Source: Thiotrichales bacterium
Lineage (GTDB): Bacteria; Pseudomonadota; Gammaproteobacteria; Thiomicrospirales; Thiomicrospiraceae
Assembly: GCA_016938655.1 (NCBI GenBank)
Contig: JAFGUG010000023.1
Location: forward strand, 124,001 to 188,000
Length of the DNA stretch: 64,000 bases
Direction of reading: 5' to 3'
The first letter of the stretch is position 1. Each line of letters begins with the position of its first letter. Positions 9,100-17,315 of the stretch are shown in pieces. The notes beneath the pieces are model-generated. The model saw only the letters and a list, made by a program, of their open reading frames with translations, was not told the DNA's origin and did no database searches. A program made the translations under genes and the position numbers.

Positions 9100-10079
9100 G
9101 CATTAAACCCGCGGCGTTTGAGTAACATCATCAAAAAGAACGGCCCGCCCAGCAGGGCCATTAACAAACCAATCGGCAGTTCCGCTGGGTGCAACAAGCT
9201 TCGAGCAAGCAAATCCGCCAACACCAATAAAGTCGCGCCACCCAACGCACTTAACGGAATAACCATTTTATGATCCGGGCCAACCCACAAACGCACCATG
9301 TGTGGCACCACCAAACCCACAAAACCAATTACGCCCACCAACGCTACCGCAACGGCCACCATCAGCGCACTTAAGCCCATAACCCACCACTTTAACGACT
9401 GCACCGCATAGCCCATGTGTAAGCAGGCCTGCTCACCCAACAAAAAAGCGTTCAATGGCTTAATCAAGCGCCACAAGCCAATTAAAGATATCAGCATTAC
9501 TGTTGCGACAAGCCCCACGGCTTGCCAGGTAATATTCGCAAACGAGCCCATCATCCAAAACACCACAGAACGCAGTTCGGTATCGCTGGAGATGGTAATC
9601 AATAACCCAGTCAGTGCGCCAGCAATCGCGTTAATCGCTACCCCCGCTAACAACATTAACGCCACATCAGTTTTGCCTCGGCGGGTGGCGATCAAGTACA
9701 GAAACACCGTCATGGGCATAGCGAACACAAAGGCGGCGGCGCTCATCTGCCAAGCGCTCACCTGCCCCCAAAGTGTGCCGCCCAACACAATCACCAGCAC
9801 CGCACCCAAGGCCGCACTGCTGGACACACCAATTAACCCGGGCTCGGCTAACGGATTACGAAACAATGCTTGCAGTGCCACGCCCGCCACCGCCAAACCA
9901 GCGCCGACCAGTGCGGTCATGAGCACTCGCGGCAAACGCAACTCCCATAACACCAAACTCTGCTGAGCGGTTAGGCCTGTCCAAAGCTGGCTGAGTTGAA
10001 TGTGCACACTGCCGGCTTGCAAACTGACGAACATCGCCATTAGCAACATAATCGTTAATAACAAAACACGACAGATCAA
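9096..10079 (-). CDS. hmuU: FecCD-family ABC transporter permease (HmuU-like)
   Basis: 327 residues, strongly hydrophobic, about nine to ten membrane spans, with the FecCD hallmarks LRLPRVLMTALVGAGLAVAGVALQALFRNPLAEPGLIGVSS (start of that stretch) and IGFVGLVVPHMVRLWVGPDHK. It forms the membrane channel for heme, cobalamin or ferric siderophore import with the ATPase encoded after it. It overlaps the flanking genes by four bases on both sides. No periplasmic binding protein or TonB-dependent receptor gene is present nearby. One exact palindrome copy lies at 9422-9433. Confidence 0.87.
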   Translation of the reverse strand: MICRVLLLTIMLLMAMFVSLQAGSVHIQLSQLWTGLTAQQSLVLWELRLPRVLMTALVGAGLAVAGVALQALFRNPLAEPGLIGVSSSAALGAVLVIVLGGTLWGQVSAWQMSAAAFVFAMPMTVFLYLIATRRGKTDVALMLLAGVAINAIAGALTGLLITISSDTELRSVVFWMMGSFANITWQAVGLVATVMLISLIGLWRLIKPLNAFLLGEQACLHMGYAVQSLKWWVMGLSALMVAVAVALVGVIGFVGLVVPHMVRLWVGPDHKMVIPLSALGGATLLVLADLLARSLLHPAELPIGLLMALLGGPFFLMMLLKRRGFNA

Positions 10080-11074
10080 AGCGCGTTCTCGGCTTTTAAG
10101 GCTTGATTCAAATTCGTTTGTGCGGTTGGTGTATTGGTTTTATCAGTGGTTGTATCAGCGTTGTTATCAGATTTATTCTCTGAGTTTTTAAAATCCGCAG
10201 GCCTGCTCGAATCTGGATAGTATTTTTGATTTAACACATACACCACCACCGCATTCCAAATGACTATAAACCACATCACATACAACCACAGCAGAAACAA
10301 CGGAATGGCGGCAAAGGCACCATAAATAACGTTATAGGTTGGAAACCACTCAACGTACAGCGCAAAACCGTCTTTTAATAATTCAATTTGAATGGTTGCC
10401 AACAAGCCACCAATTAAGGCCGCTTTAAACGCCACCTTTTGTGCCGGCACAAACTTATACAACAACGCAAAACCCATCAGCGCAAACACAAACGGTAACA
10501 AGCTAATGCCAAAGGTCAACTTCTCAAGAAACGGGTAGGCCTCGGATAACAACGGCACGGCAAGCAAGTACGAACTGGTTAATAAACTTAACCCCAGTAA
10601 CAATGGCCCGCCAATACTCACCCCCAAATAGTGCAACAAACTTACCCACCATTTACGTCTGCGTGCGTGCGGCCAAAGACCATTAATTTTGCTGTCGATT
10701 TTCCATAGCAACATAATCGTGGTAAACAACATCACCAACAGACCAGGCCCTTTTAAGGCGGCCGCTTGTTGCGAAAAACCCAATATATACGACTCGATTA
10801 CCGGCTGTGAAGACGGCATTAAGTTGTGCACCACTTGATCCATCACCAACAACTCAAAGTCATCAAAATACGGCGACACCGAGAACAAACTCAACATCAC
10901 CGCAATCATCGGTACAATCCCAAGAAGGGTGGTGTAGGCTAAAATCCCGACCGCATCGGTACCTTGGCGTTGCATAAAACGCACGGTCACACGCTTCCAA
11001 AACATCCAGTGCCAAATGGGGTGCTCTAAAAAGGTTGGGAAATCATTGGCTTCACTTGCGGTGGGTTTGCTCAT
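10076..11074 (-). CDS. YihY/virulence factor BrkB family inner-membrane protein
   Basis: 332 residues with about six membrane spans and the family features FMQRQGTDAVGILAYTTLLGIVPMIAV near the N-terminus and YNVIYGAFAAIPLFLLWLYVMWFIVIWNAVVVY near the C-terminus, followed by a hydrophilic Asn/Thr-rich tail. Older annotation as ribonuclease BN is wrong for this family. Its function is not known with certainty. It heads an operon with the heme-type permease and ATPase through four-base overlaps, an unusual partnership. Confidence 0.88.
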   Translation of the reverse strand: MSKPTASEANDFPTFLEHPIWHWMFWKRVTVRFMQRQGTDAVGILAYTTLLGIVPMIAVMLSLFSVSPYFDDFELLVMDQVVHNLMPSSQPVIESYILGFSQQAAALKGPGLLVMLFTTIMLLWKIDSKINGLWPHARRRKWWVSLLHYLGVSIGGPLLLGLSLLTSSYLLAVPLLSEAYPFLEKLTFGISLLPFVFALMGFALLYKFVPAQKVAFKAALIGGLLATIQIELLKDGFALYVEWFPTYNVIYGAFAAIPLFLLWLYVMWFIVIWNAVVVYVLNQKYYPDSSRPADFKNSENKSDNNADTTTDKTNTPTAQTNLNQALKAENAL

Positions 11075-11201
11075 AAAAACTCTTAAAAATAGTGTTAATA
11101 ATTAACGGCTGATTGTGCGTTATCATAACGCATTCAAGGCTTTACTTTCTAAATACAGCCACCATAATGAGCGTTTTTAAAGATAAAAAACTGAACCGAG
11201 C

Positions 11202-14200
11202 ATGACAATAAAACAATGGCAATTCTGGATTGATCGCGGCGGCACTTTTACCGATATTGTGGCACTGGATCCTCACGGCAAAGTGCACACCCACAAACTG
11301 CTCTCCGAGAACCCCGAACAGTATCCAGATGCGGCCATTTCGGGGATTCGTTATTTTTTAGAGTGTCCGGAACCGCAAGCCATTCCAGTCGAGCAAATCC
11401 ACTCGGTTAAAATGGGCACGACCGTTGCCACCAACGCCTTGTTAGAGCGCAAAGGGCAACCGGTCGCGCTCATCACCAACAACGGGTTTAAAGATGCCTT
11501 AGAGATTGGTTACCAAAACCGCCCTGATATTTTTGCCCTGCACGTCACCACACCAAAACCACTTTATAAAACCAGCCTAGAAATTAAAGGTCGTTTGGAT
11601 GCGCAAGGTAAAGAGATTGATGCCTTAGACCTCGATGAAATTAAACAAAAACTCTCAAACCTAAAGCAACAAGACTTTGAAGCAATTGCGGTTGTCTTAC
11701 TGCACGCTTATCTCAACCCCAAACACGAACAAACGGTTGCCGACTTAGCCAAACAGATGGGGTTCAAACAGGTTTCCACATCGTCCAATACCAGTGCGCT
11801 CATTAAATACATCTCTCGCGGTCGAACCACGGTGGTCGATGCTTATTTAAGCCCTATTTTGCGCGCTTATGTGGAACAGGTTGCCAATAAGTTACCGAAT
11901 GTCGATTTGCAATTTATGCAGTCGCACGGTGGTTTAACGGCTGCAGAGAACTTTCAAGGCAAAGACGCCATTCTCTCTGGCCCCGCTGGTGGCATTGTCG
12001 GTGCAGTTAAAACTGCAGAGCAAGCCGGTTTTAACAAGATTATCGGCTTTGATATGGGCGGCACCTCAACGGATGTATCGCACTACGCAGGGGAATATGA
12101 GCGCAGTTTTGAAACTGAAGTGGCGGGTGTGCAAATGCGTGTCCCCATGCTGGATATTCACACCGTTGCGGCGGGCGGCGGCTCGATGATTAAAACCTTG
12201 CACGGTGAACTGCAAGTGGGTCCCGAATCCGCCGGCGCCAACCCTGGTCCGGCGAGTTATCGACGTGGCGGGCCTTTAACCGTCACCGACTGCAATGTGT
12301 TATTGGGGCGTATACAACCGGAATTTTTCCCTAGCGTGTTTGGCGCACAGGCCAATCAACCACTGGATATTCAAGCGGTAAAAACGCAATTTAAAGCCCT
12401 AGCCAATGAACTCAATCTTCCCTCCGAACAAATCGCCGAAGGTGCCTTAAAAATTGCGGTTGAAAATATGGCGAATGCGGTGCAAAAAATCTCCACCCAA
12501 AAAGGCTATGACCTGCGTGATTACACCTTAGTGAGCTTTGGTGGCGCGGGCGGTCAACACGCCTGTGCGGTCGCCGAAAAACTGGGCATGCAAAAAGTAT
12601 TACTGCATCCTTATTCGGGCGTGTTATCCGCTTATGGCATGGGTTTAGCGCATAAAAGCCAGATTGAAACCCAATCGTATGGTGTGGAACTCAAACGGTT
12701 ATCCAGCCTTAAAACCCACATTCAGGCTCAAATTGAGCAGGCCTGCTTACTTTTAGAACAACAAAACGAAACGGTATTTGAAAGCAAAACCACCCTGCAT
12801 CTGCACTATCGCGGCAGTGATACATTATTAGATATTGTGCTACCAGACCTTACTAACGCGACGTTAGAAACCGTTGAAAAACTAGCGTTACAGTTCAATC
12901 AACTGCATCGCCAACAGTTTGGGTTTGTACAGCCGAATGTGCCGATTATGATTAACAGCATCAGTGTCGAGGCGGCCTCAAAAAGTCACGAGGTTCACCC
13001 CAGCCCGATTCAAACCCAAACCTTTGCCAACAGCCTAAAACACGTCCCGCTGTTTGCCAATGGCATTTGGCAAGACGCAGAAGTTTTTCAGCGTGACGAC
13101 TTACACCCCGAACAAACGATTACTGGCCCTGCCCTGATTTTAGAATCCACAGGTACCTTGGTAATTGAACCGAACTGGTCGGCGCAACTGCAAACCGATG
13201 GTCAACTGTTGCTCAAATACGTCGAGCAACCTACCATCGAAAAAACAACGCAAAATCAGCAGGCCTGTCTAGTTGCATCAAAGAGTGAACTCAACCATCC
13301 AGACCCGATTCAATTGGCGTTGTTTAATAATCGGTTTATGTCCATTGCTGAGCAAATGGGGGCAACCTTAGCCAAAACCTCACACTCGGTGAACATTAAA
13401 GAGCGTCTGGATTTCTCGTGCGCCCTATTTGATCAACACGGTCAATTGATTGCCAATGCGCCGCACGTGCCGGTGCATTTAGGCTCAATGGGCGAGTCGG
13501 TGAAAACCGTGATTGCCAAAGTTGGCTCGACTCTTCAAGACGGCGATGCCTATGTATTAAATAACCCTTTCGCGGGCGGCACACACCTGCCGGATATCAC
13601 GCTGATTTCGCCGGTGTTTGTTGATAAGCAGTTAGCCTTTTACGTTGCCTCGCGGGGTCATCATGCGGATGTGGGTGGTTTAACACCGGGTTCCATGCCA
13701 GCTAACAGTCAGCACATTGAGGAAGAGGGCGTGTTATTAGACTGCGTGCAACTGGTCAAACAAGGCGTGTTTCAAACACAAGCCATCTCCGAGCATTTTC
13801 AGCAGGCCTGCTATCCGGTACGAAATCTAAGCCAAAACCTCAACGACTTGCACGCGCAGGTCGCCGCCAACCAACAAGGGATTCAAGGCTTGCAACGGTT
13901 GTGTGCCCAATCGGGTGTGGACACCGTTAACGCCTATATGAACCATGCACTCAATCATGCCGAACAAGCCGTCATTGAGTTATTGCCGAATTTGAAACAG
14001 GGGCAGTTTTGCTACCCAACCGACCAAGGTAGTCAAGTCTGCGTGGCGATTTCGGTCGATGCCCAAAAACAACAAGCCACCATCGACTTTACCGGCACCT
14101 CAGCCCAACAGGCTAATAACTTTAATGCCCCGCACGCGATCACTCGCGCGGCCACGCTTTATGTATTGCGTACCTTAATCAATCAACCGATTCCGCTTAA

Positions 14201-14846
14201 CGATGGGTTTTTACGCCCCATTAAACTGATTGTACCCAAAGGCTGCATGCTCAACCCCGCTTACCCCGCAGCGGTAGTGGCCGGAAATGTCGAAACCTCA
14301 CAAGTGGTCACCGATGCGCTGTATGGCGCTTTGGAAATTCAAGCTGCTTCACAAGGCACGATGAACAATCTAACGTTTGGTGATGACACTTGGCAGTATT
14401 ATGAAACACTATGCGGTGGCACGGGCGCAGGTAACGGCTATGATGGCCACGATGCCGTGCACAGCCACATGACCAACTCACGCCTAACCGACCCCGAAAT
14501 TTTAGAGTTGCGTTACCCAGTGCGTTTAAGTCGATTTGCGATTCGTGAAGACAGTGGTGGCTCTGGAAAATTCCGCGGTGGTAATGGCTGTGAACGTCAC
14601 TTTACCTTTTTAAAACCGATGACCGTTTCAATATTAAGTAACCACCGAATCTTGCCGCCCTATGGAATGGCAGGCGGAGAAGCTGGCACGGTGGGCAAAC
14701 ACTTTGTGATGCGTGCCGAACAATCGACAACAGAGGGGTTTACAGACGCTACATCACTCAATAGCACCGTCACGCTTGAACTGAACGCGGGTGATACCTT
14801 TGCAATTCACACGCCCGGTGGTGGTGGATATGGCGCAATTGAATAA
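11202..14846 (+). CDS. 5-oxoprolinase / hydantoinase, fused HyuA-HyuB
   Basis: 1214 residues. The N-terminal half (about 1-680) is hydantoinase A/oxoprolinase: IDRGGTFTDIVA, GTTVATNALLERKG, IGFDMGGTSTDVS, FGGAGGQHA. The C-terminal half (about 700-1214) is hydantoinase B: CALFDQHGQLIANAPHVPVHLGSM, GGTHLPDITLISP, RGHHADVGG, CGGTGAGNGYDGHDAVHSHMTNSR and the Gly-rich end TPGGGGYG. The fused order and length match ATP-dependent 5-oxoprolinase, which opens 5-oxoproline to glutamate. A related hydantoin or acetone-type substrate is less likely. It is monocistronic. It carries exact palindromes at 12736 and 13801 and a near copy at 13258, in the QAC reading frame. Confidence 0.92.
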   Translation: MTIKQWQFWIDRGGTFTDIVALDPHGKVHTHKLLSENPEQYPDAAISGIRYFLECPEPQAIPVEQIHSVKMGTTVATNALLERKGQPVALITNNGFKDALEIGYQNRPDIFALHVTTPKPLYKTSLEIKGRLDAQGKEIDALDLDEIKQKLSNLKQQDFEAIAVVLLHAYLNPKHEQTVADLAKQMGFKQVSTSSNTSALIKYISRGRTTVVDAYLSPILRAYVEQVANKLPNVDLQFMQSHGGLTAAENFQGKDAILSGPAGGIVGAVKTAEQAGFNKIIGFDMGGTSTDVSHYAGEYERSFETEVAGVQMRVPMLDIHTVAAGGGSMIKTLHGELQVGPESAGANPGPASYRRGGPLTVTDCNVLLGRIQPEFFPSVFGAQANQPLDIQAVKTQFKALANELNLPSEQIAEGALKIAVENMANAVQKISTQKGYDLRDYTLVSFGGAGGQHACAVAEKLGMQKVLLHPYSGVLSAYGMGLAHKSQIETQSYGVELKRLSSLKTHIQAQIEQACLLLEQQNETVFESKTTLHLHYRGSDTLLDIVLPDLTNATLETVEKLALQFNQLHRQQFGFVQPNVPIMINSISVEAASKSHEVHPSPIQTQTFANSLKHVPLFANGIWQDAEVFQRDDLHPEQTITGPALILESTGTLVIEPNWSAQLQTDGQLLLKYVEQPTIEKTTQNQQACLVASKSELNHPDPIQLALFNNRFMSIAEQMGATLAKTSHSVNIKERLDFSCALFDQHGQLIANAPHVPVHLGSMGESVKTVIAKVGSTLQDGDAYVLNNPFAGGTHLPDITLISPVFVDKQLAFYVASRGHHADVGGLTPGSMPANSQHIEEEGVLLDCVQLVKQGVFQTQAISEHFQQACYPVRNLSQNLNDLHAQVAANQQGIQGLQRLCAQSGVDTVNAYMNHALNHAEQAVIELLPNLKQGQFCYPTDQGSQVCVAISVDAQKQQATIDFTGTSAQQANNFNAPHAITRAATLYVLRTLINQPIPLNDGFLRPIKLIVPKGCMLNPAYPAAVVAGNVETSQVVTDALYGALEIQAASQGTMNNLTFGDDTWQYYETLCGGTGAGNGYDGHDAVHSHMTNSRLTDPEILELRYPVRLSRFAIREDSGGSGKFRGGNGCERHFTFLKPMTVSILSNHRILPPYGMAGGEAGTVGKHFVMRAEQSTTEGFTDATSLNSTVTLELNAGDTFAIHTPGGGGYGAIE

Positions 14847-14898
14847 CGGAATTGCACGAATAACGCATGCGAGTTTGTTTGAATATGGTTATTTCAAA

Positions 14899-14927
14899 GT
14901 GAGCAGGCCTGCTTAAACCTGCTTAGA
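14899..14927. repeat. Palindrome copy after the oxoprolinase gene
   Basis: An exact AGCAGGCCTGCT (14902-14913) followed by TAAACCTGCTTA could form a weak stem. It may serve as the end of the oxoprolinase transcript, but there is no T run, so termination is uncertain. Confidence 0.45.
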
Positions 14928-15009
14928 CATTTTGCCGGCGACCATTTAAAACTCATTAAATTAAGGTCTGTCAATTAAAGCTTAACCTTCCTAAAAGAGA
15001 AAAGCCCTT

Positions 15010-15858
15010 TTAAGCCGCTTTAAGCGGTCGAATCAAATACAGGTCAAGTAACTGCTGCAAACTCTGCAAGGCAAACGCTTCCAGTTCTTGAGCGTCATAA
15101 CCTAAGTCAGCGGTCAACTCGTGCAATGCCTCAGCTGCGGTTTGTTGGGTTTCTGCGCCCTCTTCAATCGCCAATAGCCACTGAAACAATAGCGGTGTAA
15201 GCTCCATAAAGCCAACCGAATCATCGGGGTTTCGGTAAACCATCAATGTGGTAATTGCGCCGTTTTCATTCCCAGGTTCGGTGGGTTGATTGTCCACCGA
15301 CAACAGATGCACCGGCCACTGGTAGGCCAATGGCCAAGCCACCGGAGAGAGTTCGTAAATGGCATCTAACGCATCGGCAGTGATGGGTTGAGTAGCGGCG
15401 ACCGGTTCGCCGGTTTCAGAAAAGGCAAAGCCCTCTTCTGGGCTGACCGCCACGGCCAACTCCATCCATTCGTAGTGTGCCAGTTCCAATAAAAATTCGG
15501 GGTCGGTTTCCAGCGGTTCATACTCTTCATTGAGAAAAATAATAAACTCTTCCCCCATCTCATGAAACAACGGCGTGCGTGCGTGATGCTTGATTAGGTA
15601 TTCACGAATCAAATCTGTCCAGCGTGCTTCGCCTAAAATCTGTTTGCAAACGGGAAACAAATTGCTAAAAAAACCGTTAACATTATTAAAAAATAACTCT
15701 TTATAAGCGTTCAATCGGCGAGGCTCAATGCTCGCTTCTTGTTCAGGTGCATACGGGATTTGCGGGTTACGAATGTGTTGTGCAAACTGCATTTGCAGTT
15801 GCTGGAAATAGGGTAAATCGCCTTGCTCTGAAACCGAGCTTTTTTCATTAGAGGACAT
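15010..15858 (-). CDS. bufC: DUF2063 protein, bufferin synthesis partner (BufC-like)
   Basis: 282 residues. The N-terminal ~100 residues (YFQQLQMQFAQHIRNP, RLNAYKELFFNNVNGFFSNLFPVCKQILGEARW, REYLIKHHARTPLFHEMGEEFIIFL) are the DUF2063 putative DNA-binding-type domain. The rest is an acidic alpha-helical region. In bufferin and related systems this protein delivers the precursor peptide to the DUF692 enzyme. I chose the ATG at 15858 because GGAGG lies seven bases before it. A longer frame from 15888 has no better ribosome site and would overlap bufB by 41 bases. With this start the overlap is 11 bases, so the two genes are translationally coupled. Confidence 0.88.
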   Translation of the reverse strand: MSSNEKSSVSEQGDLPYFQQLQMQFAQHIRNPQIPYAPEQEASIEPRRLNAYKELFFNNVNGFFSNLFPVCKQILGEARWTDLIREYLIKHHARTPLFHEMGEEFIIFLNEEYEPLETDPEFLLELAHYEWMELAVAVSPEEGFAFSETGEPVAATQPITADALDAIYELSPVAWPLAYQWPVHLLSVDNQPTEPGNENGAITTLMVYRNPDDSVGFMELTPLLFQWLLAIEEGAETQQTAAEALHELTADLGYDAQELEAFALQSLQQLLDLYLIRPLKAA

Positions 15859-16690
15859 GATTGTGCCTCCACTGATTTTGGTAGTCACGAATCTTTTGCA
15901 CTTCTTGCATCATTTCGTCCATCGGCGGAATATTAAAATCGCGCTCTAACAGGGTGGGAATCAAACCGTGTTGTTGATAGGTTTTTTCCAATAACTGCCA
16001 GACTTCTTGTTTCACATCTTGACCGTGGGTATCAATTTTTAGATCGTCGGCTTCGTCAAAATGCCCGGCCATGTGCAAATAGACAATCCGTTCAGTGGGC
16101 ATCGACTGTAAATAGTCTTCCGCAGAGTATTGATGATTCACCGAATTGACATAGGTGTTATTGACATCAAACAACAGGTCGCAATCGGCCTCTTCAAGCA
16201 CCGCATTAATAAAGTCCGCTTCGCTCATCTCTGTACTCGGCATCGCGTAAAACGAGACGTTCTCAATGCCAATTTTACGCTCTAAAATATCCTGTACTCG
16301 GCGAATCCGCCCAGCCACATAATGCACCGCCTCTTCGGTAAACGGAATCGGCATTAGGTCATACAAATGGCCACTGTCACCACAATAACTAAGGTGTTCG
16401 GTGTAGGCACGAATATCATGAAAATCAAAAAAAGTTTTGAGTTGGCGAATGTAGGCTTCATCCAGCGGATGCGGGCCACCTAAATCCAGTGACAAACCGT
16501 GACACAAAAACGGCAGGCGTTCGGTTAAGGTGCGCAGCTGTCGCCCCTGACGACCACCAAAGTTAAGCCAGTTCTCGGGCGCGATTTCCATAAAGTCGAT
16601 GGGCAAATCGGGACGGGCCAAGACTTCATCAAAAAAGTCCCGTCTTAACCCTAAGCCTACCCCTTCAACGGGAAACTGTCGTGTTGTCAT
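15848..16690 (-). CDS. bufB: DUF692 multinuclear iron oxidase (BufB-like, MNIO family)
   Basis: 280 residues of the DUF692/MbnB TIM-barrel family: VGLGLRRDFFDEVL, DFMEIAPENW, CHGLSLDLGG, YTEHLSYCGD, IENVSFYA, CDLLFDVNNTYVN, YLHMAGH, DTHGQDV and LERDFN. The His, Glu, Asp and Asn in these motifs are the expected iron ligands. The family converts Cys of a precursor peptide to copper-binding heterocycles (oxazolone-thioamide in methanobactin, thiooxazole in bufferins). It sits between a Cys-repeat precursor gene and a DUF2063 gene, the canonical bufferin order. The product chemistry is inferred from the family. Confidence 0.93.
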   Translation of the reverse strand: MTTRQFPVEGVGLGLRRDFFDEVLARPDLPIDFMEIAPENWLNFGGRQGRQLRTLTERLPFLCHGLSLDLGGPHPLDEAYIRQLKTFFDFHDIRAYTEHLSYCGDSGHLYDLMPIPFTEEAVHYVAGRIRRVQDILERKIGIENVSFYAMPSTEMSEADFINAVLEEADCDLLFDVNNTYVNSVNHQYSAEDYLQSMPTERIVYLHMAGHFDEADDLKIDTHGQDVKQEVWQLLEKTYQQHGLIPTLLERDFNIPPMDEMMQEVQKIRDYQNQWRHNHVL

Positions 16691-16705
16691 ATTGCCTCCA
16701 AATTA

Positions 16706-16717
16706 AGCAGGCCTGCT
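16706..16717. repeat. Exact palindrome copy just upstream of bufB
   Basis: AGCAGGCCTGCT lies 16 bases upstream of the bufB start, inside the bufA-bufB spacer. It could fold over the bufB leader, but it belongs to the window-wide repeat family. Confidence 0.7.
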
Positions 16718-16763
16718 AAAATTGCTTAAGCGTCAATTACCTTTACATAACTGACGGCGATAA

Positions 16764-16801
16764 AAACAAAAAACCACTGATGAAAGGCAGTGGTTTTTTT
16801 G
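16764..16801 (-). terminator. Attenuator-type terminator between bufA and bufB
   Basis: AAACCACTG (16771-16779) pairs with CAGTGGTTT (16788-16796), with A/T runs on both sides, so it can terminate on either strand. On the minus strand it lies directly after bufA and before bufB with no other visible promoter. It therefore probably makes bufA mRNA far more abundant than bufBC. Confidence 0.75.
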
Positions 16802-16827
16802 TATGTGACTCAAAGTGGGCTTAGTAA

Positions 16828-17190
16828 TTAACTATTCGCACCGCATTTGCCTTCACCACACTTACCTTCCATTTTTTTGTCGCCGCCACATTTGCCTTCG
16901 TGCATTTTATTGCCGCCGCATTTCCCCTCACCACACTTACCTTCCCCGCACTTGCCTTCCATTTTTTTATCGCCGCCGCATTTGCCTTCGCCGCACTTAC
17001 CTTCCATTTTTTTGTCACCACCGCACTTACCTTCACCACATTTACCTTCCATGTGATTGGATGCCACTTGGCTATAACCGCCCTGCATCTCTTTAATGGC
17101 AAAAGGATTTTGTGAAGCGGATGCTACGCCGGTAACGGAAACCATTGCTGCGCCAGCTAGCTTTAAAAAATCGCGTCTTGATTGTTTCAT
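16828..17190 (-). CDS. bufA: Bufferin-type Cys-repeat precursor peptide with Tat-like leader (BufA-like)
   Basis: 120 residues. It begins MKQSRRDFLK, an exact twin-arginine (Tat) box, then a hydrophobic stretch and a likely signal peptidase site after VASA (about residue 25). Residues 48-118 consist of ten EGKCG units. The ten Cys (51, 56, 66, 71, 81, 86, 91, 101, 111, 116) are the only Cys in the protein and all lie on one five-residue register. GGAGAG precedes the ATG. It is followed by a DUF692 enzyme and a DUF2063 protein, so it is read as a ribosomally made, post-translationally modified copper-binding peptide. Most described precursors of this type carry a Sec-type leader. The Tat motif is the odd point. 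Confidence 0.88.
   Translation of the reverse strand: MKQSRRDFLKLAGAAMVSVTGVASASQNPFAIKEMQGGYSQVASNHMEGKCGEGKCGGDKKMEGKCGEGKCGGDKKMEGKCGEGKCGEGKCGGNKMHEGKCGGDKKMEGKCGEGKCGANS
16837..17049 (-). repeat. Tandem repeats encoding EGKCG units
   Basis: A basic 15-residue unit (EGKCGEGKCGGDKKM, 45 bases) is repeated with expansions and deletions of one EGKCG block, giving ten Cys codons. This is coding repeat DNA prone to slippage, and block number probably varies between strains. Confidence 0.85.
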
Positions 17191-17315
17191 GATATCTCTC
17201 CAGTGTTTTTATATGAGGTTTAAGTAACCTTGCAAACTATAAGACCAACAACTCGTGATTTTATTTCAAATAAAGCATAAAAGATTAAAATTTGATCAAA
17301 CAACAAATGATTTCG

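Noticed and set aside
11989-12189. Plus-strand frame of 66 codons inside the oxoprolinase gene
   Set aside because: Alternative frame of a well-conserved enzyme domain; no independent signals.
15859-15888. Longer bufC start at 15888
   Set aside because: It would overlap bufB by 41 bases and lacks a better ribosome site. GGAGG lies in front of the ATG at 15858.
16837-17049. Regularly spaced DNA repeats resembling a short CRISPR-like array
   Set aside because: The repeats are in frame, encode EGKCG units, and have no spacers of unrelated sequence.
16815-17115. Several overlapping frames on both strands over the bufferin precursor, giving His/Tyr-rich or Pro/Ser-rich repeat proteins
   Set aside because: They are shadows of the 45-base coding repeats of the precursor gene. 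Only the minus-strand frame with GGAGAG site and Tat-type leader makes sense.
17191-17315. Promoter or copper-responsive operator upstream of the bufferin precursor
   Set aside because: A TATAGT is visible on the minus strand but no matching -35 at 16-18 bases and no clear inverted repeat, so no site is claimed.
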